Source: Lewinellaceae bacterium
GTDB lineage: Bacteria > Bacteroidota > Bacteroidia > Chitinophagales > Saprospiraceae
Assembly: GCA_020636095.1 (NCBI GenBank)
Contig: JACJYN010000006.1
Span: 522,454-586,453, forward strand
Direction: 5' to 3'
DNA length: 64,000 nt
Position numbers and translations under genes: made by a program
The notes under the pieces: model-generated
Databases searched by the model: none
The model's input: the letters and a program-made list of their open reading frames with translations, nothing else
Told to the model about the DNA's origin: nothing
Part shown: piece after piece, positions 39,718-48,012 of the stretch
Position numbering within the stretch: the first letter of the stretch is position 1
Layout: each line of letters opens with the position of its first letter

Positions 39718-42110
39718 TACCGCTGTACACTCATCTTCCCCGCCACAAAGCCATCATCGCCGATCAGCTTATACCAGTAGATGCCCTCTGGGAGGTTGGC
39801 CCCGTCTATCACTACCTCGCCGCCCGTGATCTGCTCGTAGGTGCGCACGCGCTGGCCGTTCATAGCTGCGACTTCCAGGCGGTATATTTCGCCGTTCGGG
39901 TTGTCGAACACCAGGCGCGTTTGTTGCCGGAACGGGTTGGGGAAGAGCTCTACCTGCAGCTTTCGGGAAAGCTCACCGGTGGAGCTCACCGGCGTATATT
40001 CCACACAGCCCCCTACAATGCGGGTGGCGGTCTGTTCCTGGTTTTCGTTGACGATGTCAATGATCTCGTCGATGCAGATGAAGTTGCCGGGTTCGCCGGT
40101 GTAATAAATTCGGCAGAGGGGCAGGAACCCGCTGTTTTTCTGGATCAGGGAGTCTTCGTAAGACAGGCCGATGACTTGCTGGCCGTTGCCCTGGGGGTCC
40201 ATCGGGTAGATTGCGGGGTCGACCCGGTTTTCCACCCGCATGATGTTCAGGCCGCTCATTTTGAACTGGTAGCCGTTGACCTTAGACCTGGGGTTGTGGA
40301 TGCCGATATCGATGAAGGCAGAGTCGAAATCGGCGCCGATGATGGCCAGCTCTACCGTATCGCTGCTGTTGAATACGCCTTTAGGGAAGTTACAGTGGTC
40401 GTGTACGCCGTTGCCCTGGTGTTGGTGGGCAGCCCCAAAGTTGATGCAGCTGGTTAGCAGGGCGGCGTCGTAGACGGTGACGGCCCCGTCGCCGTTCAGG
40501 TCATTGCAGGGAGCGGGCGGGATGTCCTCCGCCAGGATTTGCACGGCGTAGAGCCGGGCGTCGGTGATCTCCTGCACGCTGTTCTGGTCAATATCCCCAT
40601 GCAGGCTGGTGCCGCCGCATTCGCCGTTGCAGTCCAATTGAGTATTGCCGTAAGGCGTGCCGGTGCAGTCTACATAAGTTTCGCAGTTGGCGTCGGGGAT
40701 CATTTCCAACTGCCCCGAGCTGCGGTCGAGGGTGATGCAGACCTGCGCCCAGTTGTTGAGGGTGTCGCGTTCGATATGGCCCAGCTTGTCGGGAGCGTTG
40801 TCCCAGTTGATGCGGGCGACAAAGGTGTAGGTGCCGTCCGGGATGTCGGTCACGTCGATCCACTGGCAGGCAAGGCTGGCGCCGTAGATATCGTAGCAGC
40901 CGGCGGAAATACCCATATTACCGCACCCGTATTGGGCGTTGCCGGTATTACAGCCCAGGTCGATCACGCAGAAACCGTTTTTGAACCCGATGGGGATATC
41001 TGCGCCGTTCTCTTTGAAAAGCAAGTACTCGGCGTAGCCGTCGTAGTGGAAGTGGTTGTGGCAGTTGTTCCAGGTAAACTGGGTATTGTCGTAAGACGGC
41101 TGTCCGATGTAATAGTCCAGCTCGCCGATGTTATCGATCCAGGTGGTAAAGCGAATGATGTCGCGCATGCCATACCCCTGCAGGCATCCCTCCTCGATGA
41201 GGCAGGGGTCGGTGGAGTTGATGCTGTCCAGCCGCAGAGAGTTGACGAGAATGTCCTGCCGGACCAGGAGGTCGGGGGCATCCGGGCAGTCGGGGTCTCC
41301 CTGCGGCAGGCAGGTACCGTCATCCACCGTAGCCAGCGGGTTGAAATTGCAGGAGGCCGGGTCGGTGCAGCCTACGACGGGCCCCTCATAGGTGATTTCC
41401 CACAGTATGCTGTCGGCGCAGGCATCCGCATTGTCTCCAATCCGGATGATGTAGGGGGTGCCGGCGTCGAAGAAGGCCGTCACGACCGCCTGTGGCGCAC
41501 AGTCGCTCTCATCATCGTTAAAAAAGATCGTGCCGGTATTGTCTTCGGCGATGAAGATGCCTTCGCAGGTGTCGTAAATCCATATCTTGGTATCACACTC
41601 GCTCAGGCCACAGGTGGAAATGGCATAGGTGCCCACGCTATCCGGGGTGAAAACGTACCAGCTATTGTCGTAGTTGGCCACATGCAGGCCGGTATCGACC
41701 GGAATGGCCATATCGCAGGATTGGCCGGGCCCGCAGTTGAACTCCGTGGTGTAGGAGGCGCCAAAATTTCCATTGAAGAAGAGGGTGTCGCCATCCAGGA
41801 CGACCAGGGCATAACCCGGAAAGAAGATGCCATCTCCGTAGGAATCCAGAATCTTCACCGTGATGCAAGTGCTGTCGGGAATACAAAGTTCTTCTATATT
41901 CAGCGTGTTATTGGAATAGGCGCCGCCGCCGGCCGTACCATAGACGTTGCCGTCGCTATCGGAGACCGACCAGCTGGTTTCATTGGCGAACTGGTCGGTG
42001 AGTATCTCGATGTACAGGGGCAGGAAGGTGCTATCTTGGCAGGGGGATTGTGCAATAAGAGGGAGATAGCTCGTGACGAGCAGCAGGGACAGGGATATAA
42101 TTTGTTTCAT
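39717..42110 (-). CDS. T9SS-exported lysyl-oxidase-like protein with dockerin-like segment
   Basis: A 797-residue secreted protein. The start at 42110 gives a signal peptide (IISLSLLLVTSYLPLIAQ). The N-terminal 250 residues are beta-sandwich repeats with pre-peptidase-like features (YDNSWYVFTPDSVGTYAIST). A lysyl oxidase domain follows (DLLVRQDILVNSLRLD, MRDIIRFTTWIDNIGELDY), with the copper-binding core WNNCHNHFHYDGYAEY. Then comes a dockerin-like segment with calcium-loop character (GDIDQNSVQEITDARLYAVQ ... DLNGDGAVTVYDAALLTSC), and finally a T9SS tail (LQVELFPNPFRQQTRLVF ... GIYWYKLIGDD). Animal lysyl oxidases cross-link collagen through allysine; bacterial members' substrates are mostly unknown. 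Its stop abuts a solo repeat end. Confidence 0.85.
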   Translation of the reverse strand: MKQIISLSLLLVTSYLPLIAQSPCQDSTFLPLYIEILTDQFANETSWSVSDSDGNVYGTAGGGAYSNNTLNIEELCIPDSTCITVKILDSYGDGIFFPGYALVVLDGDTLFFNGNFGASYTTEFNCGPGQSCDMAIPVDTGLHVANYDNSWYVFTPDSVGTYAISTCGLSECDTKIWIYDTCEGIFIAEDNTGTIFFNDDESDCAPQAVVTAFFDAGTPYIIRIGDNADACADSILWEITYEGPVVGCTDPASCNFNPLATVDDGTCLPQGDPDCPDAPDLLVRQDILVNSLRLDSINSTDPCLIEEGCLQGYGMRDIIRFTTWIDNIGELDYYIGQPSYDNTQFTWNNCHNHFHYDGYAEYLLFKENGADIPIGFKNGFCVIDLGCNTGNAQYGCGNMGISAGCYDIYGASLACQWIDVTDIPDGTYTFVARINWDNAPDKLGHIERDTLNNWAQVCITLDRSSGQLEMIPDANCETYVDCTGTPYGNTQLDCNGECGGTSLHGDIDQNSVQEITDARLYAVQILAEDIPPAPCNDLNGDGAVTVYDAALLTSCINFGAAHQHQGNGVHDHCNFPKGVFNSSDTVELAIIGADFDSAFIDIGIHNPRSKVNGYQFKMSGLNIMRVENRVDPAIYPMDPQGNGQQVIGLSYEDSLIQKNSGFLPLCRIYYTGEPGNFICIDEIIDIVNENQEQTATRIVGGCVEYTPVSSTGELSRKLQVELFPNPFRQQTRLVFDNPNGEIYRLEVAAMNGQRVRTYEQITGGEVVIDGANLPEGIYWYKLIGDDGFVAGKMSVQR

Positions 42111-42249
42111 TCCTATTTTTTTGTCCGCTAAAAGTAAGATTTTTACCTCGCATATCACGCTGCTGCTCTATTTTTTGGGTAATCTGGCGACAAAAAAAAT
42201 AATCTGTTGTACTACTGGGCATTGGGGGGCCCAATTCCCATTTGTACCT

Positions 42250-42430
42250 GGTCAGCTGGGTTTAGGGCTATTCCTGAACCAATCTGGGTTTAGGTTTGGG
42301 GCTTTACGGGAGCTCATAAGGGTTTAGAGCAGCCTATAGCCAAAGGCAAGCTAAACCATTCTAAACCCCAAACAAGGCCCCAAATAAGCCTCTAAACTCC
42401 CGCTAGGCCACAATAGGCTCCTAAACTAAA
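42250..42430. repeat. Cluster of GGGTTTAG / CTAAACC motifs in inverted orientation
   Basis: The left half carries GGGTTTAG three times (near 42259, 42287 and 42329). The right half carries TAAACC or CTAAAC about five times (near 42353-42426). Together they make a loose inverted repeat with no coding content. Its function is unknown. Confidence 0.45.
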
Positions 42431-42514
42431 GTGAGGGACAAACTAGACAAAATGGTTGGGGCCGCTTTCTTTTACCTCTGTAACAAAATATTGCCTGGTT
42501 TTTTTCAGGTAAGG

Positions 42515-42545
42515 TTGCTTTTTGTAAAAAAACTTTTTACTTTTG
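42515..42545 (+). promoter_or_regulatory. Promoter for the tRNA-fMet gene
   Basis: TTG (42515-42517), 20 bases, then TACTTTTG (42538-42545), matching the Bacteroidota -33/-7 pattern. It implies a 5' leader of about 85 nt before the tRNA. Confidence 0.5.
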
Positions 42546-42637
42546 CCTGCCCATTCAAACAACGGAAATGTTCGTTGGGGGTTTATCGCCGGATTTTTTC
42601 CCTTTGGGGTTATAAAATGTTGGCGATATGGTAACAT

Positions 42638-43011
42638 CGCGGAGTGGAGCAGTTGGTAGCTCGTCGGGCTCAAGAAGCGGAATAGTGAAAGCATTCAGGT
42701 ACCACCAAACTGGATGCATCGCGCAGCAAGCTGCGCTGACACCGTTCTTGCAAGGGCTGTCCTGGCAGAAACGCCAGGATGATTATCCGTCAAATTCGGG
42801 GAACCCTGTGGTGTGGCAATCCCGAGCCAAGTCCTGATAACTTGTTTGTCAGGAAAGGTGTAGAGACTTAACGGCGGACACCCTACTTCCGAAAGGAAAA
42901 GGGTGAAGAGAAAGTCCAGGTTACAAATCCCGGCATTTATCGCCGGGAGCAGTGAAAGCTGTAGTGGCACGCATAACCCGAAGGTCGCAGGTTCGAGTCC
43001 TGCCTCCGCTA
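42638..43011 (+). tRNA. Initiator tRNA-fMet (CAT) gene split by a group I intron
   Basis: Exon 1 is 42638-42670 (33 nt, positions 1-33) and exon 2 is 42972-43011 (positions 34-73). Joined they give a 73-nt cloverleaf. The acceptor stem is GCGGAG/CTCCGC with an unpaired C1-T72. The D stem is GAGC/GCTC (A11-T24), the anticodon stem TCGGG/CCCGA with loop CTCATAA, and the T arm GCAGG-TTCGAGT-CCTGC. The unpaired 1-72, the A11:U24 pair and the three consecutive G:C pairs next to the anticodon loop are the hallmarks of bacterial initiator tRNA. CCA is not encoded (the gene continues ACAAA). The intron lies between U33 and C34. The gene has its own promoter and a terminator 14 bases after its end. 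Confidence 0.93.
42671..42971 (+). ncRNA. Group I intron (likely IC3) in the anticodon loop of tRNA-fMet
   Basis: A 301-nt intron. The 5' exon ends in T and the intron ends in G, as required. Core pieces resemble those of tRNA introns of cyanobacteria. A P4/P5 region AATTCGGGGAACCC (42793-42806) faces GGCAATCCCGAGCCAAG (42815-42831). P7 is GACTT (42865-42869) with AAGTC (42912-42916), inside the AGAGACTTAACGG box. P8 is CACCCT (42879-42884) with AGGGTG (42900-42905). A P9-type stem CCCGGC/GCCGGG lies at 42929-42947. It contains no ORF. P1 and P10 were not resolved by eye. Because CA occurs at both junctions, the splice point is placed by the U/G rule. Confidence 0.88.
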
Positions 43012-43024
43012 CAAATTTTTTTAA

Positions 43025-43057
43025 AGGCAAAGGTGCTTCGCACTTTTGCCTTTTTTT
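43025..43057 (+). terminator. Rho-independent terminator of the tRNA gene
   Basis: An 11-bp stem AGGCAAAGGTG / CACTTTTGCCT (one G-T pair) closes a CTTCG loop and is followed by a run of Ts. It lies 13 bases after the tRNA 3' end. Confidence 0.85.
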
Positions 43058-43062
43058 GTGCC

Positions 43063-43100
43063 CGAAAGCCTCGTGAATTTCACGAGGCTTTCGTATTTTT
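43063..43100 (+). terminator. Second hairpin before the endonuclease gene
   Basis: A perfect 13-bp stem CGAAAGCCTCGTG / CACGAGGCTTTCG with loop AATTT, followed by TATTTTTA. It ends only a few bases before the endonuclease ATG, so it may terminate read-through from the tRNA or act as a 5' leader structure of the endonuclease mRNA. Confidence 0.7.
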
Positions 43101-43106
43101 AGTGTT

Positions 43107-43565
43107 ATGGATACGAAGTTGAAAGGAGATATTGCGGAGCAGGCGCTTGTGCTGAAGGCGTTGAAACGAGAATGGGGAGTCCTGACTCCTGTTGGCGACC
43201 GTTTGCCTTATGATCTTGTGCTGGATGTTGACGGGGCGTTAATCAAAGTGCAGGTTAAAAGTGCCTGGTGGGATGTCAAGAAAGGTAATTACGTCGTCGA
43301 TAACCGCCGCACAAAAACTAACCGCCGGGTCATGCGCCGGGAGAATTACATACCTACCGATTTTGATTTCGCTTTTCTGTACATTGAAGAGAAAGATGTT
43401 TTCTATATCATGCCGGCGGAGGTTTTCATTTCTTATGGTTCTGAAATTCATCTTGTGAAGGAGGAGAAACGGCAGCGGAAGCCGAGATCTTTTCAGTATC
43501 GGGAAGCCTGGGAATTGGTTAGAGGAGTGGCTGCCGATGTTGGAAATGAGCTTGAGGGGGATTAG
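43107..43565 (+). CDS. PD-(D/E)XK homing-type endonuclease, I-Ssp6803I-like
   Basis: A 152-residue protein with the fold signature of the PD-(D/E)XK family that includes I-Ssp6803I. Glu11 lies in KGDIAEQALVLKAL, Asp36 in LPYDLVLD, and Gln49-x-Lys51 in IKVQVKSAW, followed by a basic stretch (NRRTKTNRRVMRRENY) suited to DNA contact. I-Ssp6803I is the endonuclease encoded within the tRNA-fMet group I intron of Synechocystis. Here the gene lies 95 bp after the intron-bearing tRNA-fMet, outside the intron, beyond two hairpins. The natural inference is that it cuts intronless tRNA-fMet genes and promotes intron spread. An unrelated PDDEXK nuclease is the alternative. The ATG follows the hairpin at 43063-43093 closely; no strong Shine-Dalgarno is visible. 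Confidence 0.8.
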   Translation: MDTKLKGDIAEQALVLKALKREWGVLTPVGDRLPYDLVLDVDGALIKVQVKSAWWDVKKGNYVVDNRRTKTNRRVMRRENYIPTDFDFAFLYIEEKDVFYIMPAEVFISYGSEIHLVKEEKRQRKPRSFQYREAWELVRGVAADVGNELEGD

Positions 43566-43901
43566 AGCCTTGTGGGAAGTTTGACAATTGGGCTTATTTC
43601 GCCACTAATTCGCTTAACTTTATGCTCCTTCTTCAGCATTGAAAGCTAATTTCAAACAGCACGGGGGTACCCCCCAGGACATCGGCAATTTTAGGAATTG
43701 TAATCAAATTCAAATTATTTGTCTTTATCAACTCAAGGATTTTCCCCGAACTTTTCCCCTAACCTTTTTTTGGAAATAACTACAAAATCCAGTTGGAGTA
43801 ATGGTGCGGATCGGAGGGTTGAAGTCAAAATGAATATCAGCTTTATTGTGAATGGGCTGGTTCTCCGGCAAATCGTCTTCTGGCAGCACCCGGTACTCCA
43901 G
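43566..43901. other. Intergenic region without recognised feature
   Basis: I see no gene, tRNA or clear hairpin here. A short GC palindrome GGGGGTACCCCCC lies near 43663-43675. The DNA is AT-rich and may hold the 3' ends of the two convergent transcripts. Confidence 0.4.
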
Positions 43902-45494
43902 CTACTCCTTATACAACTCAATATACTTCTGGTCCAGCTCTTCCGAGTCCTTGTATTTCACCCGCAGGGCCGCCAGTTTTTCTTTGAGTTCCTTCACCAC
44001 GCCGGCGTAGGCCGGGTCGTTGTACACATTCTTCATTTCCCGGGGGTCCTTCTTTCGGTCGTAGAGCTCCCACTCGTCGATGTCATAGTAGAAATGGGCC
44101 AGCTTGTACTCTTCGGTGACGATGCCGTAATGGCGTTTAACCATGTGGATGGCCGGATATTCGTAATAGTGGTAATAGACAGCATCCCTGTCCCATTTGT
44201 CGGTTTCTCCTTTGAGGAGGGGCAGCAGGCTTTCCCCCTGCATGTCGTCTGGCGGAGTGAGGCCTGCCGCATCCAGAAAGGTCTGTGCAAAGTCGAGGTT
44301 CTGCACCATCTCGGTGGAGCGGGAGCCAGCCTCGATGACGCCCGGCCAGCGCACCAACAGCGGCGTTTTGAACGACTCGTCGTAGATGAAGCGCTTGTCA
44401 AACCAGCCGTGCTCGCCCAGGTAGAATCCCTGGTCGGAGGTGTACACGACGATGGTATTTTCCGTCAGGCCATTCTCATCCAGATAGTCCAGCAGGCGGC
44501 CCACATTCTCATCCACAGCGGCGATAGAGCCCAGATAGTCCTGCATGTAACGCTGGTAGCGCCATTTCATAAGGGCCTCGTCGTCCATCTTCGGGTAGCG
44601 GGCCAGGAAGTCTTCATTGATGGGGCCATACACCTCGTGCCAGGCCTTGCGCTCGGCCTCCGTCATGCGGGCCAGGGTTTCGGTCAGCGCCCTTTTCCCC
44701 CATGCCATCCTTTCGGTCAGGCCCAGGCTGTCCATCACCTCCGGGTAAATCTTGGAGTCGCCCGCCCAGTTCATATCTTTCAGGAGGTTCATCTCGGCAG
44801 TTTTGGCGGCCGTGCCCCGGCCTTCGTAGTCATCGAAGAGATTGTCGGGCTCCGGGAAAGTTTTTTGGGTGAACTCCCGGAAGTGGCGTTCGGCGGGGAA
44901 CCACTCGCGGTGAGGCGCCTTGTGCAGGTACATAAGCAGAAACGGCTCTTCCGGGTTCCTTTGCCGGCCCAGCCAGTTGATCGTCAGATCAGTGATGATG
45001 TCGGTTGTATAGCCCTCAATGGTCGTATCTCCTCTCGGCGTGATGAAATCGGGCCCGTAGTAATGGCCCTGCCCGGGCAGGATCATGAATTCGTCAAAAC
45101 CTTTAGGGCTGTTGCCGAAGTGCAGCTTGCCGAACATAGCCGTTTGGTAGCCCGCTTCCTGTAGGATCTGCGGAAAGGTCACATTGGTGGTGTCGAACGG
45201 AAAGCGGTTATCGATCTTGCCGTGGATGTGGGTATGCTTACCGGTCAGGATGGTGGCCCGCGACGGCGCGCAGATGGAGTTGGTGACGCAGGCGTTGGTA
45301 AACAGCATGCCCTCTTTGGCCAACCGGTCGATATTGGGCGTTTTTATCAGGTGGTCCTGATAGGCGCTGATGGCCTGGTAGGCGTGGTCGTCGGCCATCA
45401 TGAAGATGATGTTGGGGCGTTGCCCGGTTTGCGCATTCGTGTACAGATAGCAGAACAGGGAAAAAGTGAGAAGGAAGAGGAATCTGGTGTTCAT
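43902..45494 (-). CDS. Secreted S1-family sulfatase
   Basis: A 530-residue sulfatase with a signal peptide (FLFLLTFSLFCYLYTNAQ). PNIIFMMADDHAYQ supplies the metal-binding aspartates. The formylglycine motif ICAPSRATILTGKH has Cys75 as the residue converted to formylglycine. FGKLHFG and TSDQGFYLGEHGWFDKR are the other conserved blocks. It is the cysteine-type, which needs an anSME or FGE activator; none is adjacent. The FGE-like domains at 57-62 kb lack the paired active-site cysteines and are unlikely to serve. Family members release sulfate from polysaccharides or glycosaminoglycans in the periplasm. The substrate subfamily cannot be set by eye. The ALDH gene lies 120 bp upstream on the same strand. 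Confidence 0.93.
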   Translation of the reverse strand: MNTRFLFLLTFSLFCYLYTNAQTGQRPNIIFMMADDHAYQAISAYQDHLIKTPNIDRLAKEGMLFTNACVTNSICAPSRATILTGKHTHIHGKIDNRFPFDTTNVTFPQILQEAGYQTAMFGKLHFGNSPKGFDEFMILPGQGHYYGPDFITPRGDTTIEGYTTDIITDLTINWLGRQRNPEEPFLLMYLHKAPHREWFPAERHFREFTQKTFPEPDNLFDDYEGRGTAAKTAEMNLLKDMNWAGDSKIYPEVMDSLGLTERMAWGKRALTETLARMTEAERKAWHEVYGPINEDFLARYPKMDDEALMKWRYQRYMQDYLGSIAAVDENVGRLLDYLDENGLTENTIVVYTSDQGFYLGEHGWFDKRFIYDESFKTPLLVRWPGVIEAGSRSTEMVQNLDFAQTFLDAAGLTPPDDMQGESLLPLLKGETDKWDRDAVYYHYYEYPAIHMVKRHYGIVTEEYKLAHFYYDIDEWELYDRKKDPREMKNVYNDPAYAGVVKELKEKLAALRVKYKDSEELDQKYIELYKE

Positions 45495-45614
45495 GTTTTG
45501 GCGATTGCAGGTTGTTTAAAAATGGCCCGGAGGGAGGCCGGACAGTAAAAATAAAACAATATTGATGAAATCAAGGAGGAGTAGTCAACTTAAAACCTGC
45601 AACTTTCCATCATA

Positions 45615-48005
45615 CTACTCCCCGTACGGAACCCAGATATTCTTCACCTGCGTGGCCTGCCGCAGGAACACCTCGCCCACTCCATGGGCCGGGTTGGCCC
45701 AATCGCGGTATTTGCCGTGGCTCACCCAGCTGCGCTTCATATTCTCGGCAGAGCCGTGTTCTACCATCTGGCTGCCGGCTTTGTTGCCGAAGTACCAGAT
45801 GCCGTCCACATCGTCGTGGTTGGCGAGCACCTTGGCCAGAGCGTCCTGGTCGCCGGTAACGATGTTGAGCACACCACCCGGCACATCGGAAGTATCCAGC
45901 ACCTGATAGAAGTCGGTGGCGGACAGAGGAAAAGACTGCGAGGGAACGGCCACCACCCGGTTGCCCATGGCGATAGCGGGGATCACCGTGGAGATGAACC
46001 CCAACAGGGGCGATTCGTCCGGGCAGGCAACGGCCATCACGCCAATGGGCTCGGGCATCGCCAGGGTGACATTGCGGGAGATGGTATGATGTACGGCGCC
46101 GTCGTATTTGTCGGCCATAGCGGCATAATAAAAGATGCGCTCAATGGAGGCGTCCACTTCCTTTTGGGCATCCGCCGGCTTGCAGCCCGTCATCTCGGTG
46201 ATCCGGTGAACAAACTCCTGGGACCGGGCGGCCAGGTTCTCGGCAATGAAGTAGAGGACCTGCGCCCTGGAGTGGCCGGTCGTGTTGGCCCAACTGCGGG
46301 CAGCGTGGGCGGCTTCTACCGCATTGCGGATGTCCTTGCGGTTGCCCTCCCCTACTTCCCCGATGAGGTGGCCGTTGGCGCCCCGGATGGCAATGCTGTA
46401 GCCTCCGTCAGGACGGGCTTGTTTACCGCCGATGTACATTTTTGGGGTCCTGTCGATACCGGGCAAAGCGGGCGAAGCCTTTTCATCCCCTTTGGATTTG
46501 GCCGGCCCCAACCGAATCGGCTTATCTTGGAATTCCTCCTCCACTTTGAGTTTGACGTATTCGTACAGCCCTTCCTTTCCTCCCTCTCTTCCGAATCCCG
46601 ATTCCCGATACCCCCCAAAGCCGGAGGCAGCGTCGAACATATTGGTGCAATTGATCCATACGGCGCCCGCCTTGACCTTGGGGGCGATGTCCAGCGCCAG
46701 GTTGATGTTCTCCGTCCAGATGCTGGCGGCCAGCCCGTAGCGGGTGTTGTTGGCCAGCTGCACCGCTTCGGCCGGCGTGCGGAACGTCATAGCCACCAGC
46801 ACGGGGCCGAAGATCTCCTCCTGAGCGATGGTGTGGGAAGGAGAGGCCTCGGTGAAAAGGGTGGGCGGGTAGAAATAACCCTCCGTCGGGCAGGCCCAGG
46901 AGGGCTGCCAGAGGCTGGCGCCCTGATCGACGCCCTTCTGCACCAGTTCCTCAATGGTCTTGAGTTGCACCGGCGCCACGATGGCGCCGATATCGATACT
47001 CTTATCCAGCGGGTTGCCCACGCGCAGCGTTTCCATTCGGGCGCGGATTTTTTTATACAGCTTTTCCGCAATACTTTCCTGAACCAGCAGGCGGGAGCCC
47101 GCGCAACAGACCTGCCCCTGGTTGAACCAGATCGCGTCGACCACCCCTTCCACCACGCTGTCGAGGTCAGAATCCTCGAAAACGATGAAGGGGGACTTGC
47201 CGCCCAGCTCCAGGGACAGTTTTTTACCCGAGCCGGCGATGGCCTTGCGGATGATCCGGCCTACTTCGGTTGAACCAGTGAAGGCTATCTTATCAATATC
47301 TTTGTGACGGGCCATGGCGGCGCCGGTCTCCCCCGCGCCGGTGATGATGTTGACTACGCCGGGGGGCAGGCCTACATTCTGACATATTTCGGCGAACAAC
47401 AAGGCTGTCAGGGAGGTGAACTCCGCTGGTTTCAGCACCACGGTATTGCCCATGGCCAGGGCGGGCGCTATTTTCCAGGACAACATCAGCAGGGGGAAGT
47501 TCCAGGGAATGATCTGCCCGACGACGCCGATCTCTTTATAATCCGGCAATTCCGTATCGCGCAGTTGCGCCCACCCGGCGTGGTGGTAAAAATGGCGGGC
47601 CACCAGAGGAATATCGATGTCGCGGGTTTCGCGAATCGGCTTGCCGTTGTCCAGCGATTCCAGGACGGCAAACAGGCGGCTGTGCTTCTGCACCTGCCGG
47701 GCCAGGGCATAGAGGTAGCGGGCGCGAGTGTGGCCGCTGAGGGCAGCCCACTTAGGCAAGGCTTTCCGGGCAGCCGATACAGCGCGGTCCACATCTTTTT
47801 TATCAGCCTCGGCAATTTTAGCCAGCAATTCCTTATTGGCCGGGTTGAAGCTCTCGAAGTGTTTTTTGGATTTCGGGCTTTCCCATTCGCCGTTGATGAA
47901 CAGTTGGAATTCGTTGTTGTGGGCCTTCAACCATTGATCGGCGGCCTCGCGGCTTTCGGGAGCGGGCCCGTATTCCATGGTGTGGTATATTTTTTGGATT
48001 TTCAT
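45615..48005 (-). CDS. Fused aldehyde dehydrogenase with degenerate second domain
   Basis: A 796-residue protein. Residues 35-480 form a complete aldehyde dehydrogenase: Asn169 (IPWNFP), general-base Glu266 (SLELGGKSP) and catalytic Cys300 (FNQGQVCCAGSR). Residues 510-796 repeat the N-terminal ALDH half (KMYIGGKQARPDGG, PEPIGVMAVACPDESPLL, VPGGVLNIVTGDQ) but end before any catalytic cysteine. This 1.6-domain form is known from Bacteroidota and Planctomycetota, next to deoC. Since deoC lies directly upstream on the same strand, it probably oxidises the acetaldehyde produced from deoxyribose-5-phosphate. It is cytosolic. Its leader contains ten 8-bp tandem units (48013-48092), which may affect expression. 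Confidence 0.88.
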   Translation of the reverse strand: MKIQKIYHTMEYGPAPESREAADQWLKAHNNEFQLFINGEWESPKSKKHFESFNPANKELLAKIAEADKKDVDRAVSAARKALPKWAALSGHTRARYLYALARQVQKHSRLFAVLESLDNGKPIRETRDIDIPLVARHFYHHAGWAQLRDTELPDYKEIGVVGQIIPWNFPLLMLSWKIAPALAMGNTVVLKPAEFTSLTALLFAEICQNVGLPPGVVNIITGAGETGAAMARHKDIDKIAFTGSTEVGRIIRKAIAGSGKKLSLELGGKSPFIVFEDSDLDSVVEGVVDAIWFNQGQVCCAGSRLLVQESIAEKLYKKIRARMETLRVGNPLDKSIDIGAIVAPVQLKTIEELVQKGVDQGASLWQPSWACPTEGYFYPPTLFTEASPSHTIAQEEIFGPVLVAMTFRTPAEAVQLANNTRYGLAASIWTENINLALDIAPKVKAGAVWINCTNMFDAASGFGGYRESGFGREGGKEGLYEYVKLKVEEEFQDKPIRLGPAKSKGDEKASPALPGIDRTPKMYIGGKQARPDGGYSIAIRGANGHLIGEVGEGNRKDIRNAVEAAHAARSWANTTGHSRAQVLYFIAENLAARSQEFVHRITEMTGCKPADAQKEVDASIERIFYYAAMADKYDGAVHHTISRNVTLAMPEPIGVMAVACPDESPLLGFISTVIPAIAMGNRVVAVPSQSFPLSATDFYQVLDTSDVPGGVLNIVTGDQDALAKVLANHDDVDGIWYFGNKAGSQMVEHGSAENMKRSWVSHGKYRDWANPAHGVGEVFLRQATQVKNIWVPYGE

Positions 48006-48012
48006 GTTGTGG

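Noticed and set aside
40539..42131. A 530-codon forward frame opposite the lysyl-oxidase-like gene.
   Set aside because: It is the antisense shadow of a long real gene with signal peptide, copper motif and T9SS tail.
42695..43030. A 111-codon reverse-strand frame across the tRNA-fMet and intron (VAEAGLEPATFGL...).
   Set aside because: This is the familiar antisense reading of a tRNA T-arm region; the forward strand shows a complete split tRNA with group I core.
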